From contig CAZIMM010000044.1 of assembly GCA_964540415.1 (NCBI GenBank), positions 1-17,517 on the forward strand: a stretch of DNA of 17,517 nucleotides, written 5' to 3'. The stretch comes from CAZIMM01 sp964540415 (GTDB taxonomy: Bacteria > Bacillota > Clostridia > Oscillospirales > Acutalibacteraceae). The notes beneath the pieces are model-generated. The model was given only the letters and a program-made list of their open reading frames with translations. It ran no database searches and was not told the DNA's origin. The translations under genes and the position numbers were made by a program. Below are positions 6,624 through 14,707 of this stretch, piece after piece (position 1 is the first letter of the stretch; every line of letters begins with the position of its first letter).

Positions 6624-7064
6624 ATGAGTTACACAAAAGAAGTTTATTATACACACTCTGTCGGGCAGACACAGGCACTCGGCGAAGCGCTCGCCGCCGA
6701 ACTTGTGCCCGGCAGTTTCGTTGCGCTTTTCGGAGGCATGGGTATGGGCAAAACCGCCTTTGTCACCGGGCTTGTGCGCGGGCTCGGGCTTGACGCTCAG
6801 GTGAGCAGCCCGACGTTTGCAATTGTAAATGAATACATGGGCGACCCTTCGCTGCTGCATTTTGATATGTACAGAATCGAAAGCTGGGACGATTTATATT
6901 CCACCGGCTTTTTCGATTATCTTGACGGCAGGCACATTATCGCTTGCGAATGGAGCGAAAACATTGCCGCCGCACTTCCTGACGACGCTTTGATTGTGAC
7001 AATCGAGCCGGGAGAAGATGAAAGCAGCAGAAAAATTACTGTTGAAAAAGGAAGCTTACAATGA
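6624..7064 (+). CDS. tsaE: tRNA t6A-synthesis ATPase TsaE
   Basis: A 146-aa P-loop ATPase that works with TsaB and TsaD to make N6-threonylcarbamoyladenosine at position 37 of ANN-decoding tRNAs. Motifs are Walker A GGMGMGKT at 37-44 (family GDLGAGKT), the conserved SSPTFAIVNEY at 61-71, HFDMYRI at 79-85 and the C-terminal ACEWSEN with Glu109-Trp110. Length is normal. The ATG at 6624 begins the family homology; upstream in-frame TTG 6588 and ATG 6606 would lie within or before the promoter. There is no ribosome site, which suggests a leaderless message. The stop overlaps the next start (ATGA). tsaB, tsaD and rimI are not next to it here. Confidence 0.93.
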   Translation: MSYTKEVYYTHSVGQTQALGEALAAELVPGSFVALFGGMGMGKTAFVTGLVRGLGLDAQVSSPTFAIVNEYMGDPSLLHFDMYRIESWDDLYSTGFFDYLDGRHIIACEWSENIAAALPDDALIVTIEPGEDESSRKITVEKGSLQ

Positions 7065-8218
7065 AGGATATCTATGTTTCCGGAAAAGGCAAAACTCCGG
7101 ATGACGATAACTCCGGCGACGTATACATCACCGGGGGCAAACACAATGAGAATGCCGGCGGACACTCGGGAGATGTATACATCACCGGAGGCAAAAATTC
7201 GGATACTTCCGCTCAGGGGTCGCACGGGAATTATGACTATGAGCGTTTTTCCGAAAGAGGCAGCCGGAACGACCGTCACGGTTCACACAAGAAAAAGAAG
7301 AAATCTTTCTTCCGCAGGCTTGTGAGCGCCGTTCTGCTTGTCTGCATTCTTTTCGGCGTTTGCGTCGGGTTCACATTCGCCATGTTCAGCACGGTGAATT
7401 ACAACGAAACCGGGCACCGCGAAAATGTTTACCTGAACAGCAGCGAGCTCATGCAGGACAGCGCCGTGGAAAACATTCTTCTCATCGGTGTTGACCGCCG
7501 CGCGGCAACAGACGATTCACGCTCCGACTCAATGCTCCTGTTCAGCATTGACAAAAAGACCTCCACCGTCCGACTGACTTCCTTCATGCGAGACACATGG
7601 GTGTATATTCCGGACTCAAAGAGATATGCGAAGCTCAATGCCGCGTGCAAATACGGCGGTGCGCAGCTTGTTATGGACACAATTGAATACAACTTCAATG
7701 TGAAAATCGACAATTATGTGCTCGTTGATTTCAATATATTCACAGATATTGTTGACAGCTTCGGCGGAGTTAAGGTTGAAATCAGCGAGAAAGAAGCGGC
7801 GTATATGCGTGACAAGGTTCATCTGCAAAACATCACGGCGGGTGAAAGTGTGGCACTCAACGGCAAGGAAGCGCTGTGGTATTGCAGAATCAGATATCTC
7901 GATTCCGACTTTATGCGCACCCAACGCCAGCGCAAGGTGATGACTGCTCTGATTTCGAAAGCAAAGCGATCAGGTGTGATTCGCCTGCGCAATGTTGTCA
8001 AAAGCGTTATGCCTCAAATCGAAACAGATCTGACCCCCGCAAAGCTGACCGGGCTTTCCGTGGGTGCCGCATTCAAATACCGTTTTTATGATGTTGAACA
8101 GGCGCGCGTGCCTGCGGACGGCACCTGGGAGGATGCAATCAAGGACGGTCAGGAGGTTCTTCTTTCCGACCTCGGTGCAAACCAGAGCTATCTGAAAAAA
8201 TTCCTGTATTCGGAATAA
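7061..8218 (+). CDS. LytR-CpsA-Psr (LCP) family cell-wall polymer transferase
   Basis: A 385-aa protein. LCP enzymes attach teichoic acids or other glycopolymers from a lipid carrier to peptidoglycan outside the membrane. The N-terminal 85 residues are polar, with a duplicated SGDVYITGGK (18-27 and 36-45) and a basic KKKKK patch, so should be cytoplasmic. A membrane segment follows at about 86-109. The LCP domain covers about 135-300 with ILLIGVDRR, RSDSMLL (Arg154, Asp156), SFMRDTWVYIP (Arg177) and the arginine-rich DFMRTQRQR at 283-291. These Arg and Asp residues match those that bind the pyrophosphate and magnesium in the family. The ATG overlaps the tsaE stop by 4 bases, so translation is probably coupled. 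A terminator follows. Confidence 0.92.
   Translation: MKDIYVSGKGKTPDDDNSGDVYITGGKHNENAGGHSGDVYITGGKNSDTSAQGSHGNYDYERFSERGSRNDRHGSHKKKKKSFFRRLVSAVLLVCILFGVCVGFTFAMFSTVNYNETGHRENVYLNSSELMQDSAVENILLIGVDRRAATDDSRSDSMLLFSIDKKTSTVRLTSFMRDTWVYIPDSKRYAKLNAACKYGGAQLVMDTIEYNFNVKIDNYVLVDFNIFTDIVDSFGGVKVEISEKEAAYMRDKVHLQNITAGESVALNGKEALWYCRIRYLDSDFMRTQRQRKVMTALISKAKRSGVIRLRNVVKSVMPQIETDLTPAKLTGLSVGAAFKYRFYDVEQARVPADGTWEDAIKDGQEVLLSDLGANQSYLKKFLYSE
7112..7195 (+). repeat. Two 30-bp near-identical direct repeats inside the LCP gene
   Basis: 7112-7141 and 7166-7195 differ at only a few, mostly silent, positions and are 54 bases (18 codons) apart. Each encodes SGDVYITGGK in the cytoplasmic tail. The protein start (MKDIYVSGKGK) looks like a third, worn copy. 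Confidence 0.85.
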
Positions 8219-8240
8219 AAATAAATATTCGGATTATTAT

Positions 8241-8290
8241 AGCTGTTTTCTTGTGCCGAATCGGTGGCAGGAAGCAGCTTTTATTTTATG
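8241..8290 (+). terminator. Intrinsic terminator after the LCP gene
   Basis: AGCTG (8241-8245) pairs with CAGCT (8275-8279), with an inner TGCC/GGCA stem and imperfect pairs between, followed by TTTATTTTAT. It ends the tsaE-LCP unit before the GH76-like gene's own promoter. Confidence 0.6.
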
Positions 8291-8373
8291 CTCAAACAAT
8301 TGCCGTCAAATCAAAACAAAAATAAAATCTTATGATTTAGCGCTCCCCTGTGCAAGCTCACATAATACAAATG

Positions 8374-8402
8374 TTGAATCTCGCGCAAAACTATGATACA
8401 AT
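8374..8402 (+). promoter_or_regulatory. Sigma-A promoter of GH76-like gene
   Basis: TTGAAT (8374-8379), 17-base spacer, TACAAT (8397-8402). The ATG is 48 bases after the -10. The same hexamer pair and spacing is used by the metal operon. Confidence 0.7.
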
Positions 8403-8450
8403 TTGACATATAGGCAGCGAATATCAACAACAAAACGCGGATGTGAAAAA

Positions 8451-9722
8451 ATGTCTAAAATCACTATGTACCTGCTTTGCATTGCTCAGCTTTTCTCAAT
8501 TCTTTTCGGCGGAGGTATGCCCGCGGTGTTCCACAACAGCACTGACAAGCCCGGGGCATCCGAATTTGAGAAGTGTGAAATCCGAGCCAATCTTCTCGCG
8601 GGGTCTTACTACAACAACTGCTATTTCCCCCTGCCAAACAAACTGATTATGGTTGTCGGTTGGAATGACACCGCAAGCTCCTGCTGGGAATACGGCGCAC
8701 TGTTCTCCCTGACTGTGAAGATGGCGGCTCTTGACAGCGGATATCTGAAAAAGTGTGAAAAAGTGATTGACGGTCTGCAATACTACCGTCACGACAACGC
8801 AGACGGCTCCTTCGGCGGCTATGCGGTGACGCGTGCAAACAAAAAGGGAGGGGCCGACAGCGGAATAGCTTATGACGACAACATGTGGCTTTGCCGGGAT
8901 TTCGTTGCATTGTATGAGCTGACCGGCAACAAAAAGCATCTTGATTATGCAACGCAAATTGCCGATTTTATCATCGCCAGCGGGTATACGGACCTTGACC
9001 CTCAGGTACTGCACGATTACGGCTTTGACATTCCGCAGGGCGTACAGGTGGGCGGTTTTTACTGGGACAGCAGGCACGATGCGCTGCACACCTGCTCAAA
9101 CGGCCCCGCTGTTCAGTGCCTTGCCGCGCTTTACAGGCTGACCGGCAAAGAGGAATATTTGTCCCACGCCGAAAAGGCCTACACCTTTTTAAAATATCTT
9201 GAAAACGCCGACGGCGTTTTCTATGACCTGATGGCATTTGAAAAGGATGACAGCAACAACATCACCGGAGTTATGGGACTTGCGGAGGACTTTTATTCCT
9301 ACAACAGCGGTTCCCCCATAACCGCCGCCGTTGAACTTTACAGAGTGAAAGGCAGCAAAGAATATCTGGTTGACGCATCGAGATGGGCAAATTGCGCCGA
9401 CAGATTTTTTGCCAAGGACAGTGCCTCGGGAGTGAAAAGCTATCCCGGCTCAAATGTCTGGTTCAACATGATATTGCTTAACGGCTTTTGTGCGCTTGCG
9501 CCGTATGACCCCGCATGCAAGGGATATATTGAAAACATCGGAAAGTCGATTGATTTTGCCTATGACAACTATCTCTACGAGCGCGCCGAACTTTTCGGAG
9601 GCACTTTTATTCCGAGAGATTGGACAGCCGGCTACACAGATGACTGGGGCGGAGATTTCAACAGCATCAACGTCAGCGCAAATGCGGAGATTTACGCAAC
9701 GCTGGCAATTTATTATAAGTAA
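8451..9722 (+). CDS. Exported alpha/alpha-barrel protein, GH76-like (alpha-mannanase family)
   Basis: A 423-aa protein with a short hydrophobic N-terminus (about 5-24, ending LFGGGMPAVF) and then repeated helical segments of the six-hairpin glycosidase type. GH76-like marks are YDDNMW at 141-146, with adjacent Asp142-Asp143 as in the catalytic pair of GH76 endo-alpha-1,6-mannanases, the following LYELTGNKKHLDYA (154-167), GGFYWDS (201-207), SNGPAVQCLAALYRLTGKEEYL (split around 216-237) and a late WFNMILLNG. The ATG at 8451 was chosen over the TTG at 8403, which overlaps the promoter; GGATGTG gives a weak ribosome site. The likely substrate is a mannan or other alpha-linked polysaccharide, by family only. 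Related fold families (GH88, GH105, epimerases) are less likely because of the YDD motif. Confidence 0.75.
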   Translation: MSKITMYLLCIAQLFSILFGGGMPAVFHNSTDKPGASEFEKCEIRANLLAGSYYNNCYFPLPNKLIMVVGWNDTASSCWEYGALFSLTVKMAALDSGYLKKCEKVIDGLQYYRHDNADGSFGGYAVTRANKKGGADSGIAYDDNMWLCRDFVALYELTGNKKHLDYATQIADFIIASGYTDLDPQVLHDYGFDIPQGVQVGGFYWDSRHDALHTCSNGPAVQCLAALYRLTGKEEYLSHAEKAYTFLKYLENADGVFYDLMAFEKDDSNNITGVMGLAEDFYSYNSGSPITAAVELYRVKGSKEYLVDASRWANCADRFFAKDSASGVKSYPGSNVWFNMILLNGFCALAPYDPACKGYIENIGKSIDFAYDNYLYERAELFGGTFIPRDWTAGYTDDWGGDFNSINVSANAEIYATLAIYYK

Positions 9723-9791
9723 AGCATTGAATTTTTACAGGCCTGATTCGGCCGGCAAGCAAAGATTGCAGATGATAATACAACCCAATAA

Positions 9792-9826
9792 TTCAGCCCC
9801 GTTCATCTGAACGGGGCTGAAAGTTA
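9792..9826. terminator. Strong convergent terminator
   Basis: A perfect 14-bp inverted repeat (9792-9805 with 9808-9821), GC-rich in the middle and with a very small loop, followed on the plus strand by AGTTATTTATT. It lies between the convergent GH76-like gene and the DUF6273 gene and probably serves both. Confidence 0.8.
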
Positions 9827-9843
9827 TTTATTGCAACGAAGGA

Positions 9844-11910
9844 TTAAAGCATATCAATGATTTCTTTGATATCAATTTCGCCTCTGATGAGCATTCCGAT
9901 AAGAAGGAATATAGTCTTGAGCCAACGGAAAGCCTCACCGAAGTTTTCGTCAAACCAAGTCTTAACCTTATCCCAGAAGCTCGGAATGGGGGTTGCGTCA
10001 GCAATTGCAAGGGTGAGAGCCTCTGTCAGTTTGTCGATTTCTTCCTGATTATCCTTAAAGGTTTTGCCGGTTTTGTCGTATTTTTCGCAATCGGCAATCT
10101 TCTCCTGAAGAATTGCCCATGCCTCATCCTCATAATAATCCTCAAGCGTCATCGACTTGGCAAGCGCAACGGCTTTATCAAACTCCGTGAAATCAGCAGG
10201 TCTGAGAACAAGTGCAGCAACAGCGGCATTAATGTTCAAAGCTGCCTGGTGAACCTCATTGTCATACCTGTTGTCGGGGTTCGGAGGAGTGTCGGTTTCG
10301 CCTGTGAAGTTATCATAATCGGCCACGTCGATTGCCGCGGTTACAGCAGAAAAGTCAACATAATTCTCCGGAACAAGGGTGAGAGCCGCGCGCTTGGCTT
10401 CCTGCCATTCGGCAAGATACTTGGAGGCTTTGCGGTAAAGTCCGTCCGCAGCGGTGTTGATGGCAGCAGTCTGATCGTCAACAACTTTCTGCTGAAGAAC
10501 GTTTTTACCGGCAACGTTTGCATACAAAGCATCTCTCAACGCCTTTGCCGCAGTTGCCTCGGGAGAATCACCGGAGACAGACACATTGTAGGTTGTGCTG
10601 TCAGTATACTTTGCCATGCCTGCCGCTTTCGCCAAGTCATATGCAGTATAGTCGGCGGGGGTTGCTGCAAGGGCAGCGTTTATCTGATTACCGAGCGCCT
10701 CAAATTCGGAAGGCTGGGTGTAACCCGCAACAGATGTGTTAACAAGTGCTTCAACAGCGGTGAGGTTGTAGCGAGTCTTGTCGGGGATTCCGTTGTACTT
10801 AGCAACGGCGTTGTAATAGACAAGCATTTTATCAATGCCGCCGTTGACTGAAGCTGCAAGCCCGTCGAATTCGGCAACTGTCAAGAAGTCGGAGGTGTCT
10901 GTTTCGACAAGAGCGTTCATAACCGTAAGGTCATTCAGCGCTTTTTCTGTGTTGAAACGTGCAACAGCGTTGGTGTAATTCAAGATGTCCTGCGGATTGA
11001 GTGTCAATCCCTCAACTGCAACTGCAGCATCGTTTGTACATGTCACAGTGTAAATGCCTTTTTCATCGGCAGTGATAGGTGTGCCGTTGAGTTTTACGGC
11101 AACAACGGACTCATCATAAACCTCAGCCAGCTTCACAGTGAATTTAAAGCTGCCGGCGACATATGCGGATTCAAAAGCAACATTTCTCAAATCCTTATAA
11201 GTTATGCCGGCTGTTTTTGTGAAGGTCACAACAGGAAGCTTTTTGACGAAGATTACCGGGCGCACACCGCTTGCAACATCGACAAACGATGAAGTTGTGA
11301 ATGTGTTTGCATTTGTTGTCGGAGCAGTGAAATAACGCTTCGCACCGGCACCTGATGCCGCAGCGGCTGTGGAAAGCCACCAAGCGGCAACGTTACCTGC
11401 ATAGTTTTGGGCAATTCTGTCGTTGCCGTCAGCAAATACACAAGCAGCATTTCCGATTGTCGCCTCGTCCTTTGTCAGCAAACGAACATAATAATCGGTT
11501 GAATTGTTTGTGCCGACACTGTTGAGCAAAAGCTTATCTTCTGCGGAAAAAGCAGTGTTGAAGAAGGTTGAGTTGAGTGAAGCGAAGAGTGAGGTGTCAA
11601 CAAACTGCGGAATCTCGATTCTGGAGGTATGCATAAGATCGGTGAAAAGAACATTCTCCGAAATAAGAAGCATTGAGCCGTCCTCATTGGTTTTGAGTAT
11701 TTTCCAGACAATCGGCTCTTTGCCGTTTTGGGTGTTTCCGTCAAGCTCATATGTACCCAGCGTGACCGTTTTCGGAAGCGCCGCCGGGATGTTGTCTTCC
11801 TCTTCAACAATATCGCCTGCAAAAGCAACGGCCGGGAACATTGTGGAAATCATCAGCACGGCCATTAACGCGGCAAGCAATTTTCTTGCTCTTGATGAAA
11901 GGGTTCGCAT
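9844..11910 (-). CDS. Exported DUF6273 multidomain protein with helical repeats
   Basis: A 688-aa protein. Residues 1-31 are a clear signal peptide (basic start, hydrophobic core, AFA cleavage site). About 48-223 resembles DUF6273: LGTYELDG, VWKIL, SLNSTFFNTAFSAEDK, YVRLLTKDEA, WWLS and a closing GVRPVIFV. About 226-302 is a beta-rich Ig-like segment (SFKFTVKLAEVYDESV, LNGTPI, GIYTVT). About 305-640 is Ala-rich helical repeats with a recurring PADYTAYDLAKA / PENYVDFSAV / PADFTEFDKAVALAK pattern, like FIVAR-type surface modules. The last 47 residues (642-688) start FWDKVKTWFDENFG and are aromatic and hydrophobic, perhaps for membrane attachment. There is no LPXTG. ATG with AGGAGG upstream is certain. 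Function is unknown; adhesion or polysaccharide binding is a guess. Confidence 0.85.
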   Translation of the reverse strand: MRTLSSRARKLLAALMAVLMISTMFPAVAFAGDIVEEEDNIPAALPKTVTLGTYELDGNTQNGKEPIVWKILKTNEDGSMLLISENVLFTDLMHTSRIEIPQFVDTSLFASLNSTFFNTAFSAEDKLLLNSVGTNNSTDYYVRLLTKDEATIGNAACVFADGNDRIAQNYAGNVAAWWLSTAAAASGAGAKRYFTAPTTNANTFTTSSFVDVASGVRPVIFVKKLPVVTFTKTAGITYKDLRNVAFESAYVAGSFKFTVKLAEVYDESVVAVKLNGTPITADEKGIYTVTCTNDAAVAVEGLTLNPQDILNYTNAVARFNTEKALNDLTVMNALVETDTSDFLTVAEFDGLAASVNGGIDKMLVYYNAVAKYNGIPDKTRYNLTAVEALVNTSVAGYTQPSEFEALGNQINAALAATPADYTAYDLAKAAGMAKYTDSTTYNVSVSGDSPEATAAKALRDALYANVAGKNVLQQKVVDDQTAAINTAADGLYRKASKYLAEWQEAKRAALTLVPENYVDFSAVTAAIDVADYDNFTGETDTPPNPDNRYDNEVHQAALNINAAVAALVLRPADFTEFDKAVALAKSMTLEDYYEDEAWAILQEKIADCEKYDKTGKTFKDNQEEIDKLTEALTLAIADATPIPSFWDKVKTWFDENFGEAFRWLKTIFLLIGMLIRGEIDIKEIIDML

Positions 11911-11964
11911 TGGTTAATCCTCCTTGAATTTTGAATCGGGTGGAAATACTCCCGTACAATGAGA

Positions 11965-11993
11965 ATTATACCATATCCTGTTTATTTTGTCAC
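11965..11993 (-). promoter_or_regulatory. Sigma-A promoter of DUF6273 gene
   Basis: On the minus strand, -35 GTGACA (11993-11988), 17-base spacer, perfect -10 TATAAT (11970-11965), 54 bases before the ATG. It lies between spoVAE and the DUF6273 gene, so the two are probably transcribed separately. Confidence 0.7.
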
Positions 11994-12043
11994 TGGTATT
12001 TTAAAAAATATTTAGTTTCTTTATTTACCAATTCTGCATAAGT

Positions 12044-12397
12044 TTACTTTTCCTTTGGCTTTGTAAACAATGACACTACCAAACCGCTGAGCACCGCCGC
12101 TGTAACACCCGCCGCACCCGAGGTCAAAGGACCTGTTAACACACCGATCAGGCCGTGCTCCTCAACCGCAAGCTTCGTTCCCTTTGCAAGAGTATAACCG
12201 AAGCCGGTTAAAGGAACAGTTGCACCTGCTCCCGCAAACCGTTCAAGAGGAGCATAAACTCCGACAGCCCCGAGAACAACGCCGGCAACAACAAAACAGA
12301 CAAGTATTTTCCCCGGTGTCAGCTTTGTTGTGTCAATGAGTATTTGGCCGACAGCGCAGATGAGTCCGCCGATGATAAAAGCTTTCAGATAATCCAT
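12044..12397 (-). CDS. spoVAE: Stage V sporulation protein SpoVAE (SpoVAEb type)
   Basis: A 117-aa membrane protein matching SpoVAE: IGGLICAVGQILID near the start, KLTPGKILV, GVVLGAVGVYAPL, a central AGAGATVPLTGFGYTLAKG and the late GPLTSGAAGVTAAV. SpoVA proteins move dipicolinic acid into the forespore and release it at germination. Length fits the family. The ATG at 12397 has GGAGG about 8 bases upstream. Its usual partners spoVAC and spoVAD are absent: upstream is divergent topB and downstream an unrelated gene. It should be under a forespore sigma factor (sigma-G or sigma-F), but I could not find a convincing site in the 126-base gap to topB. No clear terminator is visible after the stop. 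Confidence 0.92.
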   Translation of the reverse strand: MDYLKAFIIGGLICAVGQILIDTTKLTPGKILVCFVVAGVVLGAVGVYAPLERFAGAGATVPLTGFGYTLAKGTKLAVEEHGLIGVLTGPLTSGAAGVTAAVLSGLVVSLFTKPKEK

Positions 12398-12464
12398 GCT
12401 TTATGCCTCCGCAATTAATTTATTATCCGGATAAAATTATTTGCACATTGCTTCAAAATATGCG

Positions 12465-12493
12465 TTTACATCCTTTGACTGATTTGCTATAAT
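12465..12493 (+). promoter_or_regulatory. Sigma-A promoter of topB
   Basis: TTTACA (12465-12470), 17-base spacer, perfect TATAAT (12488-12493), 31 bases before the TTG start. It probably drives topB, the oppA-like gene and the vanZ-like gene together. Confidence 0.75.
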
Positions 12494-12523
12494 GAATATG
12501 TATGGATTTCGGGAGGTGCAGCA

Positions 12524-14701
12524 TTGAGCAAAATTCTTGTTTTGACAGAAAAGCCTTCGGTTGCGAAGGATCTCGCGCGTGTGCTCGGTTGCCGTCAGAA
12601 CGGCGACAGCTATGTCGGGCAGAAATATATCATAACCTGGGCGCTCGGGCATCTGGTCACGCTTGCAGACCCGGAAGCTTACGATTCCAAATACGCTTCG
12701 TGGAATCTTTCGGATTTACCGATGCTGCCGCAAAAAATGCAGCTTACCGTTATCAAGCAGACTTCAAAGCGCTTCAAAGAGGTTGCGGCAATTATGCGCC
12801 GCCCGGACATTGACGAGCTTGTGATTGCAACCGATGCCGGACGCGAAGGAGAGCTTGTGGCGCGTTGGATAATGCAAAAAGCAGGCTGGAGAAAGCCGGC
12901 AAAGCGGCTGTGGATTTCCTCGCAGACCGACAGAGCCATTAAAGAGGGCTTTTCCTCCTTGCGCCCGTCAGCGCAATATGACAATCTCTATCTTTCCGCA
13001 CTCGCACGTGCCGAGGCAGACTGGCTCGTCGGGCTGAACGTCACACGGGCACTCACCTGCAAGCACAATGCGCAGCTTTCCGCCGGCAGAGTGCAGACTC
13101 CGACGCTCGCACTCATTGTCCGCCGAGAGGAAGAAATTGAAAAATTCGTCCCGAGAGATTTTTTCTCGGTTTATCTTGAGCTGGACGGGTATTCGGCTCT
13201 GTTTCAGGATGAAAAGGGCTACACAAGGTTCTCAAACCGAGAGGAAGCGCAGCGGATTGCGGATTCCGTGGCCGGCAAGCCCGCCGCCTTTACACAGGTT
13301 CAGAAGGAATACCGTCAGACCGCACCGCCCGCAGCATATGATCTGACGGAGCTTCAGCGGGACGCCAACAGAAAATACGCTTACTCGGCAAAGCAGACTC
13401 TCGTAATTATGCAATGCCTTTATGAGACGCACAAGCTGCTGACCTATCCGCGCACGGATTCGCGCTATATTTCCGACGATGTGGTGCCAACTCTGCCGGA
13501 GCGTCTGCGCAGCATCGCTGTCGAAAAATACGCCGGTGCCGCGGGGAAGCTTCTGCTCAGCGGAAAGCTTAACACAAAATATATTGTCAACAACGCAAAG
13601 GTTACAGACCATCACGCAATCATCCCGACCGAGGAATATGTTGACCTGAACCGGCTTTCACCGGAGGAGAAGAATATTTACGACCTCGTTGTCAGGCGGT
13701 TTATGGCTGTATTGAGCCCTCCGTTTGAATATGAGGAGGTCAAAGTCAGAATTACCTGCGGCGGAAAAAGCTTTTTCGCAAAGGGCAGAACAGTTTTGAA
13801 AGCCGGCTGGAAAGAGCTGTACGGATTGACAACGGACGACGATGACAGCTCCTCCGACCTCAAGCTTCAACAGCTTCCGAAAATCACTCAGGGAATGTCC
13901 GCAATGCCGAAAAGCTGCAGTGTCCGCGCAGGCAAAACGAAACCGCCCGCGCGGTACACAGAGGCCACACTGCTCACTGCGATGGAAAACCCGTCATCTC
14001 AGGTTGACGACGCAAAGCTTCGCAGCGTTCTTGCCGCAACCAGCGGACTGGGTACACCCGCGACAAGGGCAGACATCATTGAAAAGTTGTTTGATATTTT
14101 CTATATTGAGCGTAAAGGTAAAGATCTTTACCCCACCTCGAAGGGCAAGCAGCTCATCAAAATCGTTCCGCCGGATCTTAAATCCGCAGAGCTTACGGCA
14201 AAATGGGAACAACAGCTTCAGGACATCTCCATGGGCAAGCTCAGGATTGACAGATTTATTGAGCAAATGCGTGAATACGCCACCTCTCTTGTTTCGCAGG
14301 TGATTGCAGACAGCTCAGTTTATGTCCATGACAATGTTACGATGGAAAAGTGTCCCGAATGCGGCAAAAACCTGCTGGATGTTAACGGGAAAAAGGGTCG
14401 TATGCTCATCTGTCCGGACCGTGAATGCGGTTACAGAAAGAGTGTGAGCGTGCAAACCAACGCACGATGCCCGAACTGCCACAAAAAACTTGAAATGCGC
14501 GGCGACGGAGACAAGAAAATGTTCTTCTGCGTTTGCGGATACCGTGAAAAGCTCTCTGATTTTGAAAAGCGCAGAGAGGAGCGCGGTGCAGGCAAGCGTG
14601 ACGTGCAAAGCTATATGAAAGAGCAGAGCCGCAACGCTCCGAAGGGCAACACAGCGCTTGCCGATCAGCTGGCGAAGTGGCTTGAGAACAGTGAGGATTG
14701 A
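12524..14701 (+). CDS. topB: DNA topoisomerase III (type IA)
   Basis: A 725-aa enzyme that cuts and passes single DNA strands, used to decatenate and resolve recombination intermediates. The N-terminal Toprim domain has Glu9 (LTEKPSVAK) and ATDAGREGE (102-110), the metal-binding acidic motif. The active-site tyrosine is Tyr308 in LLTYPRTDSRY. SAGRVQTPTLALIV (186-199) is the typical type IA motif. The C-terminus holds two zinc-ribbon-like units: Cys610, 613, 630, 635 and Cys649, 652, 669, 671. The start is TTG at 12524, well supported by GGGAGGTG just upstream. Both the normal chromosome and mobile elements carry topB; no conjugation genes are near, so a housekeeping role is likely. The stop is 6 bases before the next gene. 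Confidence 0.96.
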   Translation: MSKILVLTEKPSVAKDLARVLGCRQNGDSYVGQKYIITWALGHLVTLADPEAYDSKYASWNLSDLPMLPQKMQLTVIKQTSKRFKEVAAIMRRPDIDELVIATDAGREGELVARWIMQKAGWRKPAKRLWISSQTDRAIKEGFSSLRPSAQYDNLYLSALARAEADWLVGLNVTRALTCKHNAQLSAGRVQTPTLALIVRREEEIEKFVPRDFFSVYLELDGYSALFQDEKGYTRFSNREEAQRIADSVAGKPAAFTQVQKEYRQTAPPAAYDLTELQRDANRKYAYSAKQTLVIMQCLYETHKLLTYPRTDSRYISDDVVPTLPERLRSIAVEKYAGAAGKLLLSGKLNTKYIVNNAKVTDHHAIIPTEEYVDLNRLSPEEKNIYDLVVRRFMAVLSPPFEYEEVKVRITCGGKSFFAKGRTVLKAGWKELYGLTTDDDDSSSDLKLQQLPKITQGMSAMPKSCSVRAGKTKPPARYTEATLLTAMENPSSQVDDAKLRSVLAATSGLGTPATRADIIEKLFDIFYIERKGKDLYPTSKGKQLIKIVPPDLKSAELTAKWEQQLQDISMGKLRIDRFIEQMREYATSLVSQVIADSSVYVHDNVTMEKCPECGKNLLDVNGKKGRMLICPDRECGYRKSVSVQTNARCPNCHKKLEMRGDGDKKMFFCVCGYREKLSDFEKRREERGAGKRDVQSYMKEQSRNAPKGNTALADQLAKWLENSED

Positions 14702-14707
14702 CAAGTT

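Noticed and set aside
8496..9089. Minus-strand open frame (197 aa) opposite the GH76-like gene
   Set aside because: Antisense shadow, with no ribosome site, and the sense protein shows family motifs and a promoter.
10249..10851. Plus-strand open frame (200 aa) inside the DUF6273 gene
   Set aside because: Its Val/Cys/Gly-rich composition is what results from reading Ala-rich helical repeats backwards; no start signal.
12437..12463. Forespore sigma-G or sigma-F promoter for spoVAE (GCATA-N15-CAAATAA)
   Set aside because: The spacing suits sigma-F but the -10 does not match either consensus, so I would not annotate it.
12524..14701. topB as the mark of an integrated conjugative element
   Set aside because: No relaxase, type IV secretion, integrase or attachment repeats are seen, and composition matches the neighbours.
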